Below, in pieces: positions 18,811 through 28,723 of a stretch of DNA of 64,000 nucleotides. The DNA comes from Lacisediminihabitans changchengi (GTDB lineage Bacteria; Actinomycetota; Actinomycetes; Actinomycetales; Microbacteriaceae): the NCBI RefSeq assembly GCF_016634425.1, contig NZ_JAEPES010000004.1, positions 100,925 to 164,924 of the forward strand. The letters run 5' to 3'. A model generated the notes under the pieces. That model searched no databases and had not been told where the DNA came from. It saw only the letters and a list, made by a program, of their open reading frames with translations. Position 1 is the first letter of the stretch; each line of letters begins with the position of its first letter. The position numbers were made by a program, and so were the translations under genes.

Positions 18811-18867
18811 TGGGGTTTGCCCGCGGCATCGCTATCGCGGCGGCATCCGCTCGACTAGCCTGTCTCC

Positions 18868-19320
18868 ATGGGCGAACTGAGACTGGAAGAACTGTCAGCG
18901 AAGACGATCGTCGCCGCGAACAATCTGACCCTTCTGCCGGGACAGGAACACTTCGTCACGCCCCCCTCCTACGCCATCGCCGACGCCTACATCAACCCGG
19001 CGACGACCTGGCCGCGCGTGGTGCTCGACGGCGAAGAGGTCGTCGGCTTCGTGCGCGGCAACTTCGACCCAGACAATCCGCAGGAAGAATTCCGCAGTTG
19101 CATCTGGAGGGTCACGGTGGCCGGCAACATGCAGGGATCCGGCATCGGCCGCTTCGCCGTGTGGGCGCTGGCCGATGAGGCCCGCTCGCGCGGATTCAGT
19201 CGACTGACCGCGCTCTGGGAGCCCGGCGAAGACGGCCCGGAGGAGTTCTTCCTCCACACCGGGTTCAGCGTCGTGGGCGAAACCCAGTACGGCGAGAGCA
19301 TCGGCGCGCTCGAGCTGTAA
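18868..19320 (+). CDS. GNAT-family N-acetyltransferase
   Basis: A 150-residue acetyl-CoA-dependent acetyltransferase. The acetyl-CoA loop is QGSGIGR (89-95), followed by the helix FAVWALADEARSRG. FLHTGFSVVGE is the typical C-terminal GNAT strand-helix. The acceptor is unknown; overall it looks like small-molecule or ribosomal-type GNATs. Its TAA is followed immediately by the GTG of the next gene, so the two are co-translated. Confidence 0.85.
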   Translation: MGELRLEELSAKTIVAANNLTLLPGQEHFVTPPSYAIADAYINPATTWPRVVLDGEEVVGFVRGNFDPDNPQEEFRSCIWRVTVAGNMQGSGIGRFAVWALADEARSRGFSRLTALWEPGEDGPEEFFLHTGFSVVGETQYGESIGALEL

Positions 19321-19626
19321 GTGGTAGCCGACGACTTCGTCAGCGCCGTGCTCGGGGTGGTGGAGAGCATCCCTCCCGGACGCGTCATGAGCTACGGGGA
19401 TGTCGCTGCCGCGCTCGGATCCCGGGCGGCGCGTGCCGTGGGGCAGACGATGGCCTACTACGGCAGCACTGTTCCCTGGTGGCGAGTGGTCAAGGCGAGC
19501 GGACATCCCGCCACCGACCACGAGCAGCGCGCCCTCGAGTATTACCGGGTCGAGGGCACGCCGCTGCTCTGGTCGACATCCGGTGTCTTCCGCATCGACA
19601 TGCGCTCGGCGCGCCACACGCCCTAG
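19321..19626 (+). CDS. Alkyltransferase-like protein (MGMT family, no active-site Cys)
   Basis: A 101-residue MGMT-fold protein. The methyltransferase motif PCHRV is replaced by PWWRV (52-56), so the acceptor cysteine is Trp53. GRVMSYGDVAAALG and the RAVG helix, typical of the DNA-binding part, are kept. Known alkyltransferase-like proteins (E. coli YbaZ, S. pombe Atl1) bind O6-alkylguanine and pass it to nucleotide-excision repair. The GTG start directly follows the GNAT stop. Confidence 0.88.
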   Translation: MVADDFVSAVLGVVESIPPGRVMSYGDVAAALGSRAARAVGQTMAYYGSTVPWWRVVKASGHPATDHEQRALEYYRVEGTPLLWSTSGVFRIDMRSARHTP

Positions 19627-19657
19627 CATCGACACAACCCCGAGCAGCAGGAGACCC

Positions 19658-20848
19658 GTGACCGTTCGCAGCGCCACCGTCATCGGAGGCGGCATCGTCG
19701 GCCTCGCCGTCGCCGAGAAGCTCGCCCGCATCGGTATCGACACCACCGTGCTCGAGAAGGAAGACCGCTGGGCCGCGCACCAGACCGGGCACAACTCCGG
19801 AGTCATCCATGCCGGGCCGTATTACAAGCCGGGGTCGCTCAAGGCGACGATGTGCGCGGCCGGCAACCGGTCGATGGTCGCTTTCGCCCAGGAGCACGGC
19901 ATCAGCCATGACGTCTGCGGCAAGCTCATCGTCGCGGCCACCGCGGACGAACTTCCGCGGCTCGAAGTGCTGCACGAGCGCGCGCTGGCCAACGGCGCCG
20001 ACGCCCGCGTGATCACCGCCGACGAGGCGCGCGAGTATGAGCCGAACGTCGCCACGGTCGGCGCGTTGCGGGTCGAGAACACGGGCATCATCGACTATTC
20101 CGCCGTGTCGGCCATGCTGGCGCGGCTCGCGCAGGAGCACGGCGCTCGCCTCGAACTCGGCACTCGCGCGCGACGGATCGCGGGGGAGAACGGCTCGGTG
20201 ACCGTCGAGCACGATCGCGGAACGGTGACCTCGGACATCCTGATCAACTGCGCCGGGCTGCAGAGCGACACGGTCGCCCGCCTCGCCGGCGTGGAGCCAG
20301 AGGTGCGCATCGTGCCGTTCCGCGGCGAGTACTACGAGCTCGTGCCCGAGCGGCGCGGCCTCGTACAGGGGCTGATCTACCCGGTGCCAGACCCCGATCT
20401 GCCGTTTCTCGGCGTGCACCTGACGCGGATGATCGACGGCTCAGTGCATGCCGGACCGAATGCCGTTCTCGCACTCAAGCGCGAAGGCTATCGCTGGCGT
20501 GATGTCGACGCGGCCGAGGCTATCGCCTCGATCGCGTACCCGGGCTTTCTCCGCCTGGCCAGCGGAAACGTGGTGACCGGGGGCAAGGAGATCATCCGTT
20601 CCCTGTCGAAGCGGGTCTTCGCCGCGAGCCTCGCGCGACTGGTGCCGGCGATCACCGGCGCCGACATCGTGCGGGCCGGGGCCGGGGTGCGGGCCCAGGC
20701 CATTCGGCGCGACGGGTCGCTCGCCGACGACTTCATCATCCAGCGCACCGACAACCAGATTCACGTGCTGAACGCCCCGTCGCCCGCGGCCACCAGCTCG
20801 CTCGAGATCGCCGACTACATCGTGCGCCAGGCGGGCGTCACCGCGTAG
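19658..20848 (+). CDS. lhgO: L-2-hydroxyglutarate oxidase-type FAD oxidoreductase
   Basis: A 396-residue FAD-dependent oxidoreductase of the LhgO/YgaF group, which oxidises L-2-hydroxyglutarate to 2-oxoglutarate and passes electrons to the respiratory chain. The dinucleotide-binding motif IGGGIVGLAVAEKL starts at about residue 8, and HQTGHNSGVIHAGPYY is characteristic of the family. I chose the GTG at 19658 because AGGAG lies four bases upstream and the FAD motif then sits at the N-terminus; the frame stays open upstream into the previous gene. No csiD/gab genes are nearby. Confidence 0.85.
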   Translation: MTVRSATVIGGGIVGLAVAEKLARIGIDTTVLEKEDRWAAHQTGHNSGVIHAGPYYKPGSLKATMCAAGNRSMVAFAQEHGISHDVCGKLIVAATADELPRLEVLHERALANGADARVITADEAREYEPNVATVGALRVENTGIIDYSAVSAMLARLAQEHGARLELGTRARRIAGENGSVTVEHDRGTVTSDILINCAGLQSDTVARLAGVEPEVRIVPFRGEYYELVPERRGLVQGLIYPVPDPDLPFLGVHLTRMIDGSVHAGPNAVLALKREGYRWRDVDAAEAIASIAYPGFLRLASGNVVTGGKEIIRSLSKRVFAASLARLVPAITGADIVRAGAGVRAQAIRRDGSLADDFIIQRTDNQIHVLNAPSPAATSSLEIADYIVRQAGVTA

Positions 20849-20905
20849 CCGCGTCCCCGCTGCCGTTCGTTATCCGCGCGAACCGTCTCTCCGCACTGCC
20901 TCTTT

Positions 20906-20985
20906 CCGAAACGACGGAGATTCTGCAAGAACGCGCCCAGATGCCACGTTCGTCCCCGAAAATCGCGAATTCTCCGTCGTTTCGG
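20906..20985. repeat. Hairpin repeat family B, copy 1
   Basis: The arms CCGAAACGACGGAGA (20906-20920) and their exact complement (20971-20985) enclose 50 bases. The 80-bp unit is clearly homologous to 22032-22111, in the same orientation. It lies between lhgO and the AbiEi/DUF559 gene. Confidence 0.85.
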
Positions 20986-21122
20986 AGGGATGCGGCGAGC
21001 CTGTTCACTCCTCACCAGGCCGCTCCGTGACGGCGTTGCCCACAGGTTAAGCTCACCGCACGTTTTCCACAGATCGCACCGGATGACCGCCGCCGCTGCA
21101 CGACGAGCGTCACCGTATCGCG

Positions 21123-21983
21123 ATGCAGAGCATCCATCACGACATCTATCGCCGCGGGGGCGTTGCGGCGACCTGGGAACTCCTCACCGACGGACACTCA
21201 TCACACGAGCTGACTCGCGCGGTGCGATCGGGAGAGATCATCCGCGCCCGGCAGGGTCACTACGTCTCACCCTTGCTGAGCATCGACGAGATCCGGGCCG
21301 TCCGTGTCGGCGGTCGGCTCACCGGCCTCATCGGCGCAAGAACCCACGGCATCTGGACGCCCCGTAACCCTCCTTTCACCGTTCGGACGCAGGTCCACGC
21401 GCGGGCGTTGAGAGTGCCGGATGACCACAATGAGCGTCTTCCCGGAGGTTCTGGCCTTGCGCGCTGGCGTTCGGCCACACAGAGCGGCACCCGGACCGTG
21501 TTGAGCGTCGCGGACTGCCTGGACGACGTCATCCGCGTGTGCCCCGCTCGGCTCGCGTTCGCGTGCGTCGAATCGGCTCTCCACCTGGGCCTCCTGCGTC
21601 GCGCCGAACTCGACGCGATGATCCGACGGAGCCCGAGACGGGTCCGGTCCGTGATGGCTGGGGCGACGCGGGCCAGCGAGAGTGGCTCAGAGTCGCTGCT
21701 CTCGTTCGACCTTCGGAAGGAGGGCATCCCGTTTCGGCAGCAGGTGTCGATTGACTCCGTCGGCAGGGTCGACTTTCTGGTCGGGGCTCATCTCGTAATC
21801 GAGGTTGACAGCCTCGCGCACCACAGTTCGGTCGAGGCGTACGAACGCGACCGGGATCGGGACGCCCAACTGTCCTGCCTGGGATATCGCGTGCTTCGGT
21901 TCTCCTACCGTCAGATCACGTCGCGACCAGCCTTCGTGCTCGACGCGATCGTCGCGGCGATTGCGCGCGGGGACACAGAGTGA
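21123..21983 (+). CDS. AbiEi-like N-terminal domain plus DUF559 endonuclease-like domain
   Basis: A 286-residue protein common in actinobacteria. The N-terminus (GGVAATWELLTDGHSSHELTRAV...) resembles the winged-helix domain of AbiEi antitoxins. The C-terminus (about 205-280) is a DUF559/Vsr-like PD-(D/E)xK fold: GRVDFLV, LVIEVDS, RDRDAQLSCLGYRVLRFSYRQI. The candidate active-site acids Asp in VDFLV and Glu/Asp in IEVDS are present. No toxin partner (AbiEii) lies next to it, so an antitoxin role is doubtful. No good ribosome-binding site precedes the ATG. It is bracketed by two direct copies of family B repeats. Confidence 0.7.
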   Translation: MQSIHHDIYRRGGVAATWELLTDGHSSHELTRAVRSGEIIRARQGHYVSPLLSIDEIRAVRVGGRLTGLIGARTHGIWTPRNPPFTVRTQVHARALRVPDDHNERLPGGSGLARWRSATQSGTRTVLSVADCLDDVIRVCPARLAFACVESALHLGLLRRAELDAMIRRSPRRVRSVMAGATRASESGSESLLSFDLRKEGIPFRQQVSIDSVGRVDFLVGAHLVIEVDSLAHHSSVEAYERDRDRDAQLSCLGYRVLRFSYRQITSRPAFVLDAIVAAIARGDTE

Positions 21984-22031
21984 GCGGCGCCCGCTTGTCG
22001 AATTGGCCATCTTCCTGAAATGGCCAGCCTG

Positions 22032-22111
22032 CCGAAATGACGGAGTTTCTGCGCAAACGTCCTCAGATCCCACCATTTGGCCGCGGAACCGCAAATTCTC
22101 CGTCATTTCGG
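22032..22111. repeat. Hairpin repeat family B, copy 2
   Basis: CCGAAATGACGGAG (22032-22045) pairs with its exact complement (22098-22111). The interior shares TTCTGC, CAGAT, CCAC and AATTCTCC blocks with copy 1. Compensating C-to-T and G-to-A changes in both arms keep the stem paired. Confidence 0.85.
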
Positions 22112-22162
22112 AATGGAAGAAACGGACGGCGCTTGGAAGCGACCGGGGCAGGCGCGGGCCCA

Positions 22163-22190
22163 GAGGGGCAGGCGCGAAACCCTGCCCCTC
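22163..22190 (-). terminator. Terminator hairpin of the ABC exporter operon
   Basis: GAGGGGCAGG pairs with CCTGCCCCTC across eight bases, ten bases past the stop codon of the second exporter gene. There is no long U-run, as is common in high-GC actinobacteria. Confidence 0.6.
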
Positions 22191-22199
22191 CGCGATCAG

Positions 22200-24008
22200 C
22201 TACACCAGCGAGTCGCGCCAGGCCGCGTGCAGCTTGGCGAAGCGGCCCGTGCCCGAGATCAGGTCACGCGGGGTGCCGTCTTCGACGATGCGTCCGTGCT
22301 CCATCACCAGCACGCGGTCGGCGATCGCAACCGTCGACAGTCGGTGCGCGATGATGATCGCGGTGCGGTCGGCGAGCAGAGTCTGCAGCGCCTCCTGCAC
22401 CAGACGTTCCGAGGGGATGTCGAGCGACGCCGTCGCCTCGTCCAGGATGAGCACGGCAGGGTCGGCGAGAAAGGCCCGCGCGAACGAGATCAGCTGCCGC
22501 TGTCCCGCCGAGACACGTCCGCCGCGCTTGTTGACGTCGGAGTCGTAGCCATCGGGCAGCGCCATGATGAACTCGTGCGCACCCACCGCCTTCGCGGCCG
22601 CGATGATCTCCTCGTTCGTCGCATCCGGCTTTCCGAGCGCGATGTTGTCGCCCACCGAACCCGAGAACAGGTACGCCTCCTGCGTCACCATCACGATGGC
22701 GCGACGCAGGTCTTTCGGATGCAGCGACCGCAGGTCGACGCCATCGAGCCGGATCGAGCCGTCCGAGGGGTCGTAGAAGCGCGAGATCAGCTTGGCCAGC
22801 GTCGACTTGCCCGCTCCGGTCGATCCGACCAAGGCGATGGTCTGCCCCGCCGGGATCTCCAGGTCGAACCTGGGCAGGATGACCCGCTCCGGCGTGTAGG
22901 CGAACTCCACTCCACGAAACGCCAGTTCGCCATTCGCCTCCCACAGGTCGACCGGTTTGATCGGGTCTGGCACGCTGGGCTGCTCTTCGAGCACACCCGA
23001 GATCTTCTCGAGGGCCGCGGCGGCCGACTGGTACGAGTTGTAGAACATCGCCATGTCCTGGGCCGGGGCGAAGAACGACCGCGTGTAGAGCAGCGCCGCG
23101 AGCAGCACACCGATGGCCAGGCCACCCTCGGCGACCCGGAGACCGCCGACGAGCAGCACCACCCCGAGCGCCACGTTGCCGATCAGCACCAGCCCGGGAT
23201 CGAGGATCCCGAACAGGCGGATCGTCTTGAGGTTCGCCTCGCGGTAGTCCTCGGTGAGTGCGGCGAACTGCACCGCGTTGCGGCCCTCCTTGCGGAACGC
23301 CTTCACCGCCCGGATGCCCGTCATCGTCTCGACGAAGTGCACGATCAGGCGCGCTGACGCCGTGCGCGTCTCGCGGAACGCCCGCTGCGAGCGCTTCTGG
23401 AACCAGCGCAGCAAGAAGGCGAGCGGCACCAACGACCCGAACAGCACCACGCCACTCCAGAAGTCGATCGAGAACAGCGCGCCGGCGATGAACAGCATGT
23501 ACAGGCCGCCTTGAACCAGCTGGTTGATGCCGGAGTCGAGCAGTTCCCGAATCGAATCCAGGTCACTGGTCTGGCGCGCGATGATGCGGCCAGAGGTGTA
23601 ACTCTCGTGAAATTCGAGGCTCAGGCGCTGCGTGTGCAGGAAGACCCGCTTGCGCAGATCGATCAGGATCGCCTGGCTGATGCGCGCGGTGAGCACGGTG
23701 TACCAGGAGATCAGGATCGCGCCGGCGATGCCCGCCGCGAGATATCCCGCGACCGCCAGCCCGAGCGGCAGCCAGTCCTGCTTGATCATGCGCGGAAGGC
23801 CCGTGTCGATGCCGTACGCGATCAGCGCGGGACCCGCCACCTGCGCCGCCGTGCTGATGACCACGACGACGATCGTCAGGGTCACCCGCGCCTTCAGCGG
23901 CCGCAGCAGGCTGCCAAGCAGCCGCAGCGAACGGTCGCGGATCTGCCGGCTCTCGACCTTGTTGAAGTCGTTGCGCTCTTCGCCTTCTACTCCGGTGACG
24001 GTCGTCAT
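22200..24008 (-). CDS. ABC exporter half-transporter (subunit with catalytic Walker B)
   Basis: Fused membrane/ATPase half-transporter, 602 residues: six helices (about 40-330) and a nucleotide-binding domain (about 355-590). Walker A is GSTGAGKST (395-403), the Q-loop VTQE is normal, and Walker B VLILDE keeps catalytic Glu524. The signature is VSAGQ (499-503) instead of LSGGQ. With the partner upstream it forms a heterodimeric exporter like TM287/288 or BmrCD: its weak signature faces the partner's defective Walker B, so only one ATP site should hydrolyse fast. Multidrug or lipid export is likely. It overlaps the upstream gene by four bases. Confidence 0.9.
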   Translation of the reverse strand: MTTVTGVEGEERNDFNKVESRQIRDRSLRLLGSLLRPLKARVTLTIVVVVISTAAQVAGPALIAYGIDTGLPRMIKQDWLPLGLAVAGYLAAGIAGAILISWYTVLTARISQAILIDLRKRVFLHTQRLSLEFHESYTSGRIIARQTSDLDSIRELLDSGINQLVQGGLYMLFIAGALFSIDFWSGVVLFGSLVPLAFLLRWFQKRSQRAFRETRTASARLIVHFVETMTGIRAVKAFRKEGRNAVQFAALTEDYREANLKTIRLFGILDPGLVLIGNVALGVVLLVGGLRVAEGGLAIGVLLAALLYTRSFFAPAQDMAMFYNSYQSAAAALEKISGVLEEQPSVPDPIKPVDLWEANGELAFRGVEFAYTPERVILPRFDLEIPAGQTIALVGSTGAGKSTLAKLISRFYDPSDGSIRLDGVDLRSLHPKDLRRAIVMVTQEAYLFSGSVGDNIALGKPDATNEEIIAAAKAVGAHEFIMALPDGYDSDVNKRGGRVSAGQRQLISFARAFLADPAVLILDEATASLDIPSERLVQEALQTLLADRTAIIIAHRLSTVAIADRVLVMEHGRIVEDGTPRDLISGTGRFAKLHAAWRDSLV

Positions 24009-25801
24009 GCGGTCACCTCGCTCTCTCGCTGTTCGCGTTTCTCCTCGTCCTCGAGGCTCGAGATGACGAAGCGGTAGTGGTCGTTCGTGGCGATCAGCTC
24101 GCTGTGCGTTCCGACCGCGGTGACCCGGCCGCCCTCGAGCAGCGCCACCCGGTCGGCCAGGTTCACCGTGCTCGGGCGGTGCGCGACGATGAGCGCGGTG
24201 GTCGAGGCCAGCACCCTCCTCAGTGCGGCTTCGACCAGGGCCTCGGTGTCGACATCCAGTGCCGACAGCGGGTCGTCGAGCACGAGCACCTCCGGCTTCG
24301 CCGCGACGGCGCGGGCGAGCGCCAGACGCTGCCGTTGGCCACCGGAGAGCGAGAGGCCCTCCTCGCCGACGGTCGTGTCGAGCCCATTGGGCAGGTCATA
24401 GACGAATTTCGCCTGAGCGATGTCGAGCGCCTCGGCGAGGTCATCCTCCGATGCCTCGGGCCGGCCGAGCAGCACGTTGTCGCGCACGGTCGCCGAGAAC
24501 AGGGTCGCGTCTTCGAAGGCCATGGCGATGTGGGTGCGCAGGTCGATACGCGTGAGGTCGCGGATGTCGACGCCGTCGAGCTTCACGGATCCCCCCGTCA
24601 CGTCGTACAGGCGGGTGGTCAACGCGGTGAGCGTGGACTTGCCCGATCCGGTCAACCCGACCAGGGCCATGGTCTCGCCCGGTTCGAGCTCGAGATCGAC
24701 CCCGTCGAGCAGGTCCGCGTACTGCGCCGGCGAGTCCTGGTAGCGGAAGTGCACGTTGTCGAACACCAACCGCCCCTGGGGGTTTTCGATCGTCTTCGGG
24801 TGCTCGGGGTCGGTGATGGTGTTCTCCGAATCCATCACGTCGAAGAACCGGTCGGCGGCGGTGCGCGTGTCGAAGGTCATCGACAGCAGGAAGCCGATCG
24901 ACTCCACCGGGAAGCGCAGCACGGTCGCCGTGGCGAAGAAGGCCAGCAACTCGCCGACGGTGATCTGTCCGTTCGCCGCCAGCCAGACTCCGGCCAGCAG
25001 GCAGAGCGCAAAGGTGACGTCGGGAACCAGCAGCAGCCAGAGCCAGATGCCGGCGATGGCCTTCGCCTTCTCGATCTCGGTGCCGCGCAACTTCTCGGCC
25101 TGCGAGGCGAAGTTCTTCAGCGCGTGCTGCCCCCGACCGAATGCCTTGAGCACGCGGATGCCGTGGACCGATTCCTCCACCGCGGTCGCGAGGTCGCCGG
25201 CCTGGTCCTGACTACGCCTGGCCACCACGGAGTATTTGGCCTCGAACGAGAACCCGTAGATCCACAGCGGGATCGAGCAGATCACGAAGATCAGCCCGAG
25301 TACCCAGCTGATCGAGATCAGGAACACGAAGCCCACCACGATGGTGATCACGTTGACGACGAGCAGCACGATGCCGAACGACAACCAGCGACGGATCAGG
25401 TTGAGGTCGCTCAGGGCGCGGGACAGCAGCTGACCGCTCGGCCAGCGATCGTGGAAGCCGACCGGGAGATCCTGCAGCTTGTCGTAGAGCGAGTTGCGCA
25501 TGTCGGCTTCGACGGCGGTGCCGGGTTGCAGCACGAAGAACCGACGGAACCAGATCATCACGGCTTCGAGAACGCCGAGACCGAGCACGGCGGCGACGGG
25601 CCACCAGAGCTGGCTGACATCCCCGTCTTTGAGCGGGCCGTCGACGATGCGCTGGAGCACCTGAGGGATGAGGAGAGCGACCAGCGCGGCGAGCAACGCC
25701 GAGACCATGCCGAGATATACGCGGGGCATCGCGGGCCTCGCGTACGGAAGGATGCGCCGAAGGGAGGCGAAAGTTCCCTGGCGTTTTGTTTCTGCAGACA
25801 C
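24005..25801 (-). CDS. ABC exporter half-transporter (subunit with degenerate ATP site)
   Basis: Partner half-transporter, 598 residues. Walker [10 protein letters not shown] (382-390) and signature LSGGQ (485-489) are canonical. Walker B ends LVLDD, with Asp510 replacing the catalytic Glu, and the Q-loop reads AFED instead of xxQE. Both changes fall in the same composite ATP site as the partner's VSAGQ, as expected for asymmetric exporters. The start is GTG; AAGGAAAC lies seven bases upstream. It is first in the operon and ends in ATGA overlap with the second gene. Confidence 0.9.
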   Translation of the reverse strand: MSAETKRQGTFASLRRILPYARPAMPRVYLGMVSALLAALVALLIPQVLQRIVDGPLKDGDVSQLWWPVAAVLGLGVLEAVMIWFRRFFVLQPGTAVEADMRNSLYDKLQDLPVGFHDRWPSGQLLSRALSDLNLIRRWLSFGIVLLVVNVITIVVGFVFLISISWVLGLIFVICSIPLWIYGFSFEAKYSVVARRSQDQAGDLATAVEESVHGIRVLKAFGRGQHALKNFASQAEKLRGTEIEKAKAIAGIWLWLLLVPDVTFALCLLAGVWLAANGQITVGELLAFFATATVLRFPVESIGFLLSMTFDTRTAADRFFDVMDSENTITDPEHPKTIENPQGRLVFDNVHFRYQDSPAQYADLLDGVDLELEPGETMALVGLTGSGKSTLTALTTRLYDVTGGSVKLDGVDIRDLTRIDLRTHIAMAFEDATLFSATVRDNVLLGRPEASEDDLAEALDIAQAKFVYDLPNGLDTTVGEEGLSLSGGQRQRLALARAVAAKPEVLVLDDPLSALDVDTEALVEAALRRVLASTTALIVAHRPSTVNLADRVALLEGGRVTAVGTHSELIATNDHYRFVISSLEDEEKREQRESEVTA

Positions 25802-26293
25802 AGATGTTTCCTTGAATTCTGCGGTCGCGCGCGGACAGCGAACACGCTGCGAACCGAATTATGGAGAGAGCCGAGTGGGGTGGGGTATCGGATGGAGCTG
25901 TGACGGGGTGTCAGCCCCGCGGCACTACCGGATTCCGATGAGCGTCACGAACGGGAGACGGATGACACGCTTCGCGCCTGCAGTTGCGGAAATGGATGTC
26001 ATTGCGTCCTCCGGGGTTCGTGGCAGTATTCACTCTGGTCCCGGCAATGGAGCACCGGACAGCCTTACAGGATATGGGATCTGCTCTCTCCAGCACAAGG
26101 GTTTCGCGCGCTTGGGGGTGCGAATCTGACCCCGCGGAGGTCTCGATTCGCGTCCTCGCGCGGGCTCTCGGGCGCTACTCGACGAACGAACACCCGCCGA
26201 TCCTCGTCCGAGGACATACCCGCCGATTGAGTAGCGCCCGAGGAACGAGGACGCGTATCGAAATCCACCACGAACAAGCGGCGAGCTCGCGGC
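25802..26293. other. 492-bp intergenic region between the ABC exporter and purH
   Basis: Both flanking genes are on the minus strand, so this region carries the exporter promoter and the end of the purine operon. The right third is a family A repeat pair (26141-26264). In the rest I find no convincing coding frame, RNA gene or operator. Confidence 0.6.
26141..26264. repeat. Dispersed repeat family A, inverted pair
   Basis: The left arm (CTCGATTCGCGTCCTCGCG, then CTCGGGCGCTACTCGACGAA) and the right arm (TGAGTAGCGCCCGAGGAA, then GAGGACGCGTATCGA) are near reverse complements separated by about 35 bases. It lies about 30 bases past the purH stop and may serve as its 3' structure. Confidence 0.8.
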
Positions 26294-27994
26294 CTAGTGG
26301 TAGAAGTGGCGCTCGCCGGTGAAGTACATCGTGACGCCCGCGGCGGCCGCCGCGTCGATCACGTCCTGGTCTCGGATCGAGCCGCCCGGCTGCACAATCG
26401 CGCGCACGCCCGCGTCGAGAAGGATCTGCGCTCCGTCGGCGAACGGGAAGAAGGCATCCGATGCCGCGACCGATCCGGCCGCGCGCTCCCCCGCCCGCGT
26501 CACGGCGAGACGACAGGAGTCGACCCGGTTGACCTGGCCCATGCCGACCCCGACGGATGCCCCCTCATCGGCGAGCAGGATGGCGTTCGACTTCACGGCG
26601 CGTACCGCTCGCCAGGCGAACTCGAGGTCGGCGAGGGTGTTGGCATCCGCGGCCTCGCCAGACACGAGCTGCCAGCCGTCAGAGCTGAACTCATCGAACA
26701 CATCCGGAGTCTGCACCAGCAGCCCGCCGCTGATCTGCTTGTACTCCAGCTCCTCACGGTGGTACCCCTCCGGCAGCGTCAGCAGGCGGATGTTCTTCTT
26801 GGCGCTGAGGATCTCCAGCGCCTCTGGCTCGAAGCCCGGGGCAATGACGACCTCGGTGAAGATGTCTTTGACCGTGTTCGCCATCTCGACGCTCACGACG
26901 CGGTTGGCCGCGATGACTCCGCCGAAAGCCGAGACCGGGTCGCAGTCGTGCGCACGCTGGTGCGCGGAGGCGATCGGGTCACCGGCACCGCGGGCGACGG
27001 CGATGCCACAGGGCTGCGCGTGCTTGATGATGGCGACGGCTGGCTCGCTGAAGTCGTAGGCGGTGCGCAGTGCCGCGTCGGCATCCGTGTAGTTGTTGTA
27101 CGACATCTCTTTGCCGTGGAGCTGGGTCGCCTGCGCGATCCCGGCGCCGTCGGCCGAAACGTAGAGCGCGGCCTGCTGGTGCGAGTTCTCGCCGTAGCGG
27201 AGCACCTGCGTGATGGCGCCCGTCACGGTGAAGGTCCCCGCGAGCTCGGAGGCCTCTGCGGCACCGGTCGACGTCTCGTCGATCAGGTCGTCACGGCTCG
27301 GAGCCTCGATCACCGGAGAACCGTCGACGACGGATGACTGCGCCAAGCTGTGTTGCGCGCGGACCCCTATGTTCTCGGCGAAGAACTCGGCGACCGCGGT
27401 GTCGTAGGCGGCGGTGTGCGCGAACGCCTCACCGGCCAGACGCTGGCGCTGCGCGAGAGTCGTTCCGCCGAGGGTGACGGCTTTGACGATCTGCGGGTAA
27501 CTCGACGGCGACACCGCGATGGCGACGTTGGCGTGGTTCTTCGCTGCCGCCCGCACCATGGCCGGCCCGCCGATGTCGATCTGCTCGATCGCGGCGTCAC
27601 CGGTGACGCCAGAGGAGATGGTCTCGACGAAGGGATACAGGTTCACCACGACGAGCTCGAACGGGCGGATGCCGAGGTCGACGAGCTGCTCCTCGTGCGC
27701 CGCGAGCCGCAGGTCGGCCAGGATGCCGGCGTGGATCGCCGGGTGCAGGGTCTTCACCCGGCCGTCGAGGGTCTCCTGGAATCCGGTGACGCTAGCGACC
27801 TCGGTGACCGGGAATCCGGCATTCGCGATGGTCGACGCGGTCGACCCGGTGGAGACGATCTCCACGCCCGCCTCCGCCAGTGCTGCGGCGAGGTCGAGCA
27901 GTCCGGTCTTATCGCTCACCGAGATGAGCGCCCGGGTGATCGGAATGGCGTCGCGCTCACGATAGTCAGAAGCGGAATGGGAGGCAGCGGACAC
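26294..27994 (-). CDS. purH: Bifunctional AICAR transformylase / IMP cyclohydrolase
   Basis: Performs the last two steps of de novo IMP synthesis. The N-terminal MGS-like cyclohydrolase domain (20-220) shows LISVSDKTG and [14 protein letters not shown]. The C-terminal transformylase has [13 protein letters not shown], the Lys324-His325 pair in KHAQPCG, and FFPFADGAQ. At 566 residues it is somewhat longer than most bacterial PurH. The start is GTG with AAGGAG about eight bases upstream. It follows purN by 129 bases on the same strand. Confidence 0.96.
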   Translation of the reverse strand: MSAASHSASDYRERDAIPITRALISVSDKTGLLDLAAALAEAGVEIVSTGSTASTIANAGFPVTEVASVTGFQETLDGRVKTLHPAIHAGILADLRLAAHEEQLVDLGIRPFELVVVNLYPFVETISSGVTGDAAIEQIDIGGPAMVRAAAKNHANVAIAVSPSSYPQIVKAVTLGGTTLAQRQRLAGEAFAHTAAYDTAVAEFFAENIGVRAQHSLAQSSVVDGSPVIEAPSRDDLIDETSTGAAEASELAGTFTVTGAITQVLRYGENSHQQAALYVSADGAGIAQATQLHGKEMSYNNYTDADAALRTAYDFSEPAVAIIKHAQPCGIAVARGAGDPIASAHQRAHDCDPVSAFGGVIAANRVVSVEMANTVKDIFTEVVIAPGFEPEALEILSAKKNIRLLTLPEGYHREELEYKQISGGLLVQTPDVFDEFSSDGWQLVSGEAADANTLADLEFAWRAVRAVKSNAILLADEGASVGVGMGQVNRVDSCRLAVTRAGERAAGSVAASDAFFPFADGAQILLDAGVRAIVQPGGSIRDQDVIDAAAAAGVTMYFTGERHFYH

Positions 27995-28123
27995 GGGAGT
28001 GCTCCTTCAAGACAGGACCGGACGACGGGGGCGTGCGGTTCGGCCCAGGCGAACGGCCGAAACGAAGTCTTGGTGCCGCTCCCCGAGGGTGTCCCTCTCA
28101 ACGCCAGTCGCGACCAGCCCAGT

Positions 28124-28714
28124 CTATCGAGCGAGCGCGGAGAGGTCGATTTCGCCGTTCGCGATGTCGAGCACGGCCTGAACGAGCAGTTGACGCTCGA
28201 CCGGTTTGATGCGCTCGTGAAGCGACTCTTCGGTGTCGGTGGGGAGCACGGGCACACGCTGCTGCACGATGATCGGGCCCGCATCCACGCCGTTGTCCAC
28301 CACGATGATGCTGGCTCCGGTCTGGCTGACCCCGGCCGCCAGCGCATCCCGCACGCCATGCGCCCCGGGGAATTCGGGCAGGTAGGCGGGGTGGGTGTTG
28401 ATCAGATTCGGGCTGAGCGCGGCGATCACTCGCGGCGGCAGCAGTTTCATGAAGCCGCTGAGCACGACCAGGTCGGCGTTCCAGACCTGGATCTGCTCGA
28501 GCAGGGCGTCGCCCCACTCCTCTCGGCTGCCGAAGTTCGAGAACGCGACCGAGAAGGTGGGGATGCCGAAGTGCTCGGCATGCTCGAATCCGTCGGCGTC
28601 GCGATCGGCGCCGACCGCCAGCACCCGGGCCGGGTATTCGGCGTCTTCTGCAGCCTCGAGCAGAGCACGGAGATTGGAGCCCCCGCCGGAGATCAACACG
28701 ACGAGTGAGAGCAT
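28124..28714 (-). CDS. purN: Phosphoribosylglycinamide formyltransferase
   Basis: Transfers formyl from 10-formyl-THF to GAR in purine synthesis. The 196 residues include [13 protein letters not shown] for phosphate binding and the catalytic set Asn106 and His108 ([16 protein letters not shown]) and Asp144 (DNGVDAGPI), at the same positions as in E. coli PurN. It starts nine bases after the perM stop, so perM-purN-purH is probably one transcript. Confidence 0.96.
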   Translation of the reverse strand: MLSLVVLISGGGSNLRALLEAAEDAEYPARVLAVGADRDADGFEHAEHFGIPTFSVAFSNFGSREEWGDALLEQIQVWNADLVVLSGFMKLLPPRVIAALSPNLINTHPAYLPEFPGAHGVRDALAAGVSQTGASIIVVDNGVDAGPIIVQQRVPVLPTDTEESLHERIKPVERQLLVQAVLDIANGEIDLSALAR

Positions 28715-28723
28715 CTGCCGAGC

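Noticed and set aside
21123..21983. AbiEi/AbiEii toxin-antitoxin pair
   Set aside because: Only the AbiEi-like domain protein is present; the neighbouring genes are lhgO and an ABC exporter, with no nucleotidyltransferase toxin.
24077..25903. 608-codon open frame opposite the ABC exporter gene (similarly 22077-23357, 40167-41717 and 1359-2726)
   Set aside because: Same artefact: complements of conserved genes with low-complexity His/Arg/Glu-rich products and no ribosome-binding site.
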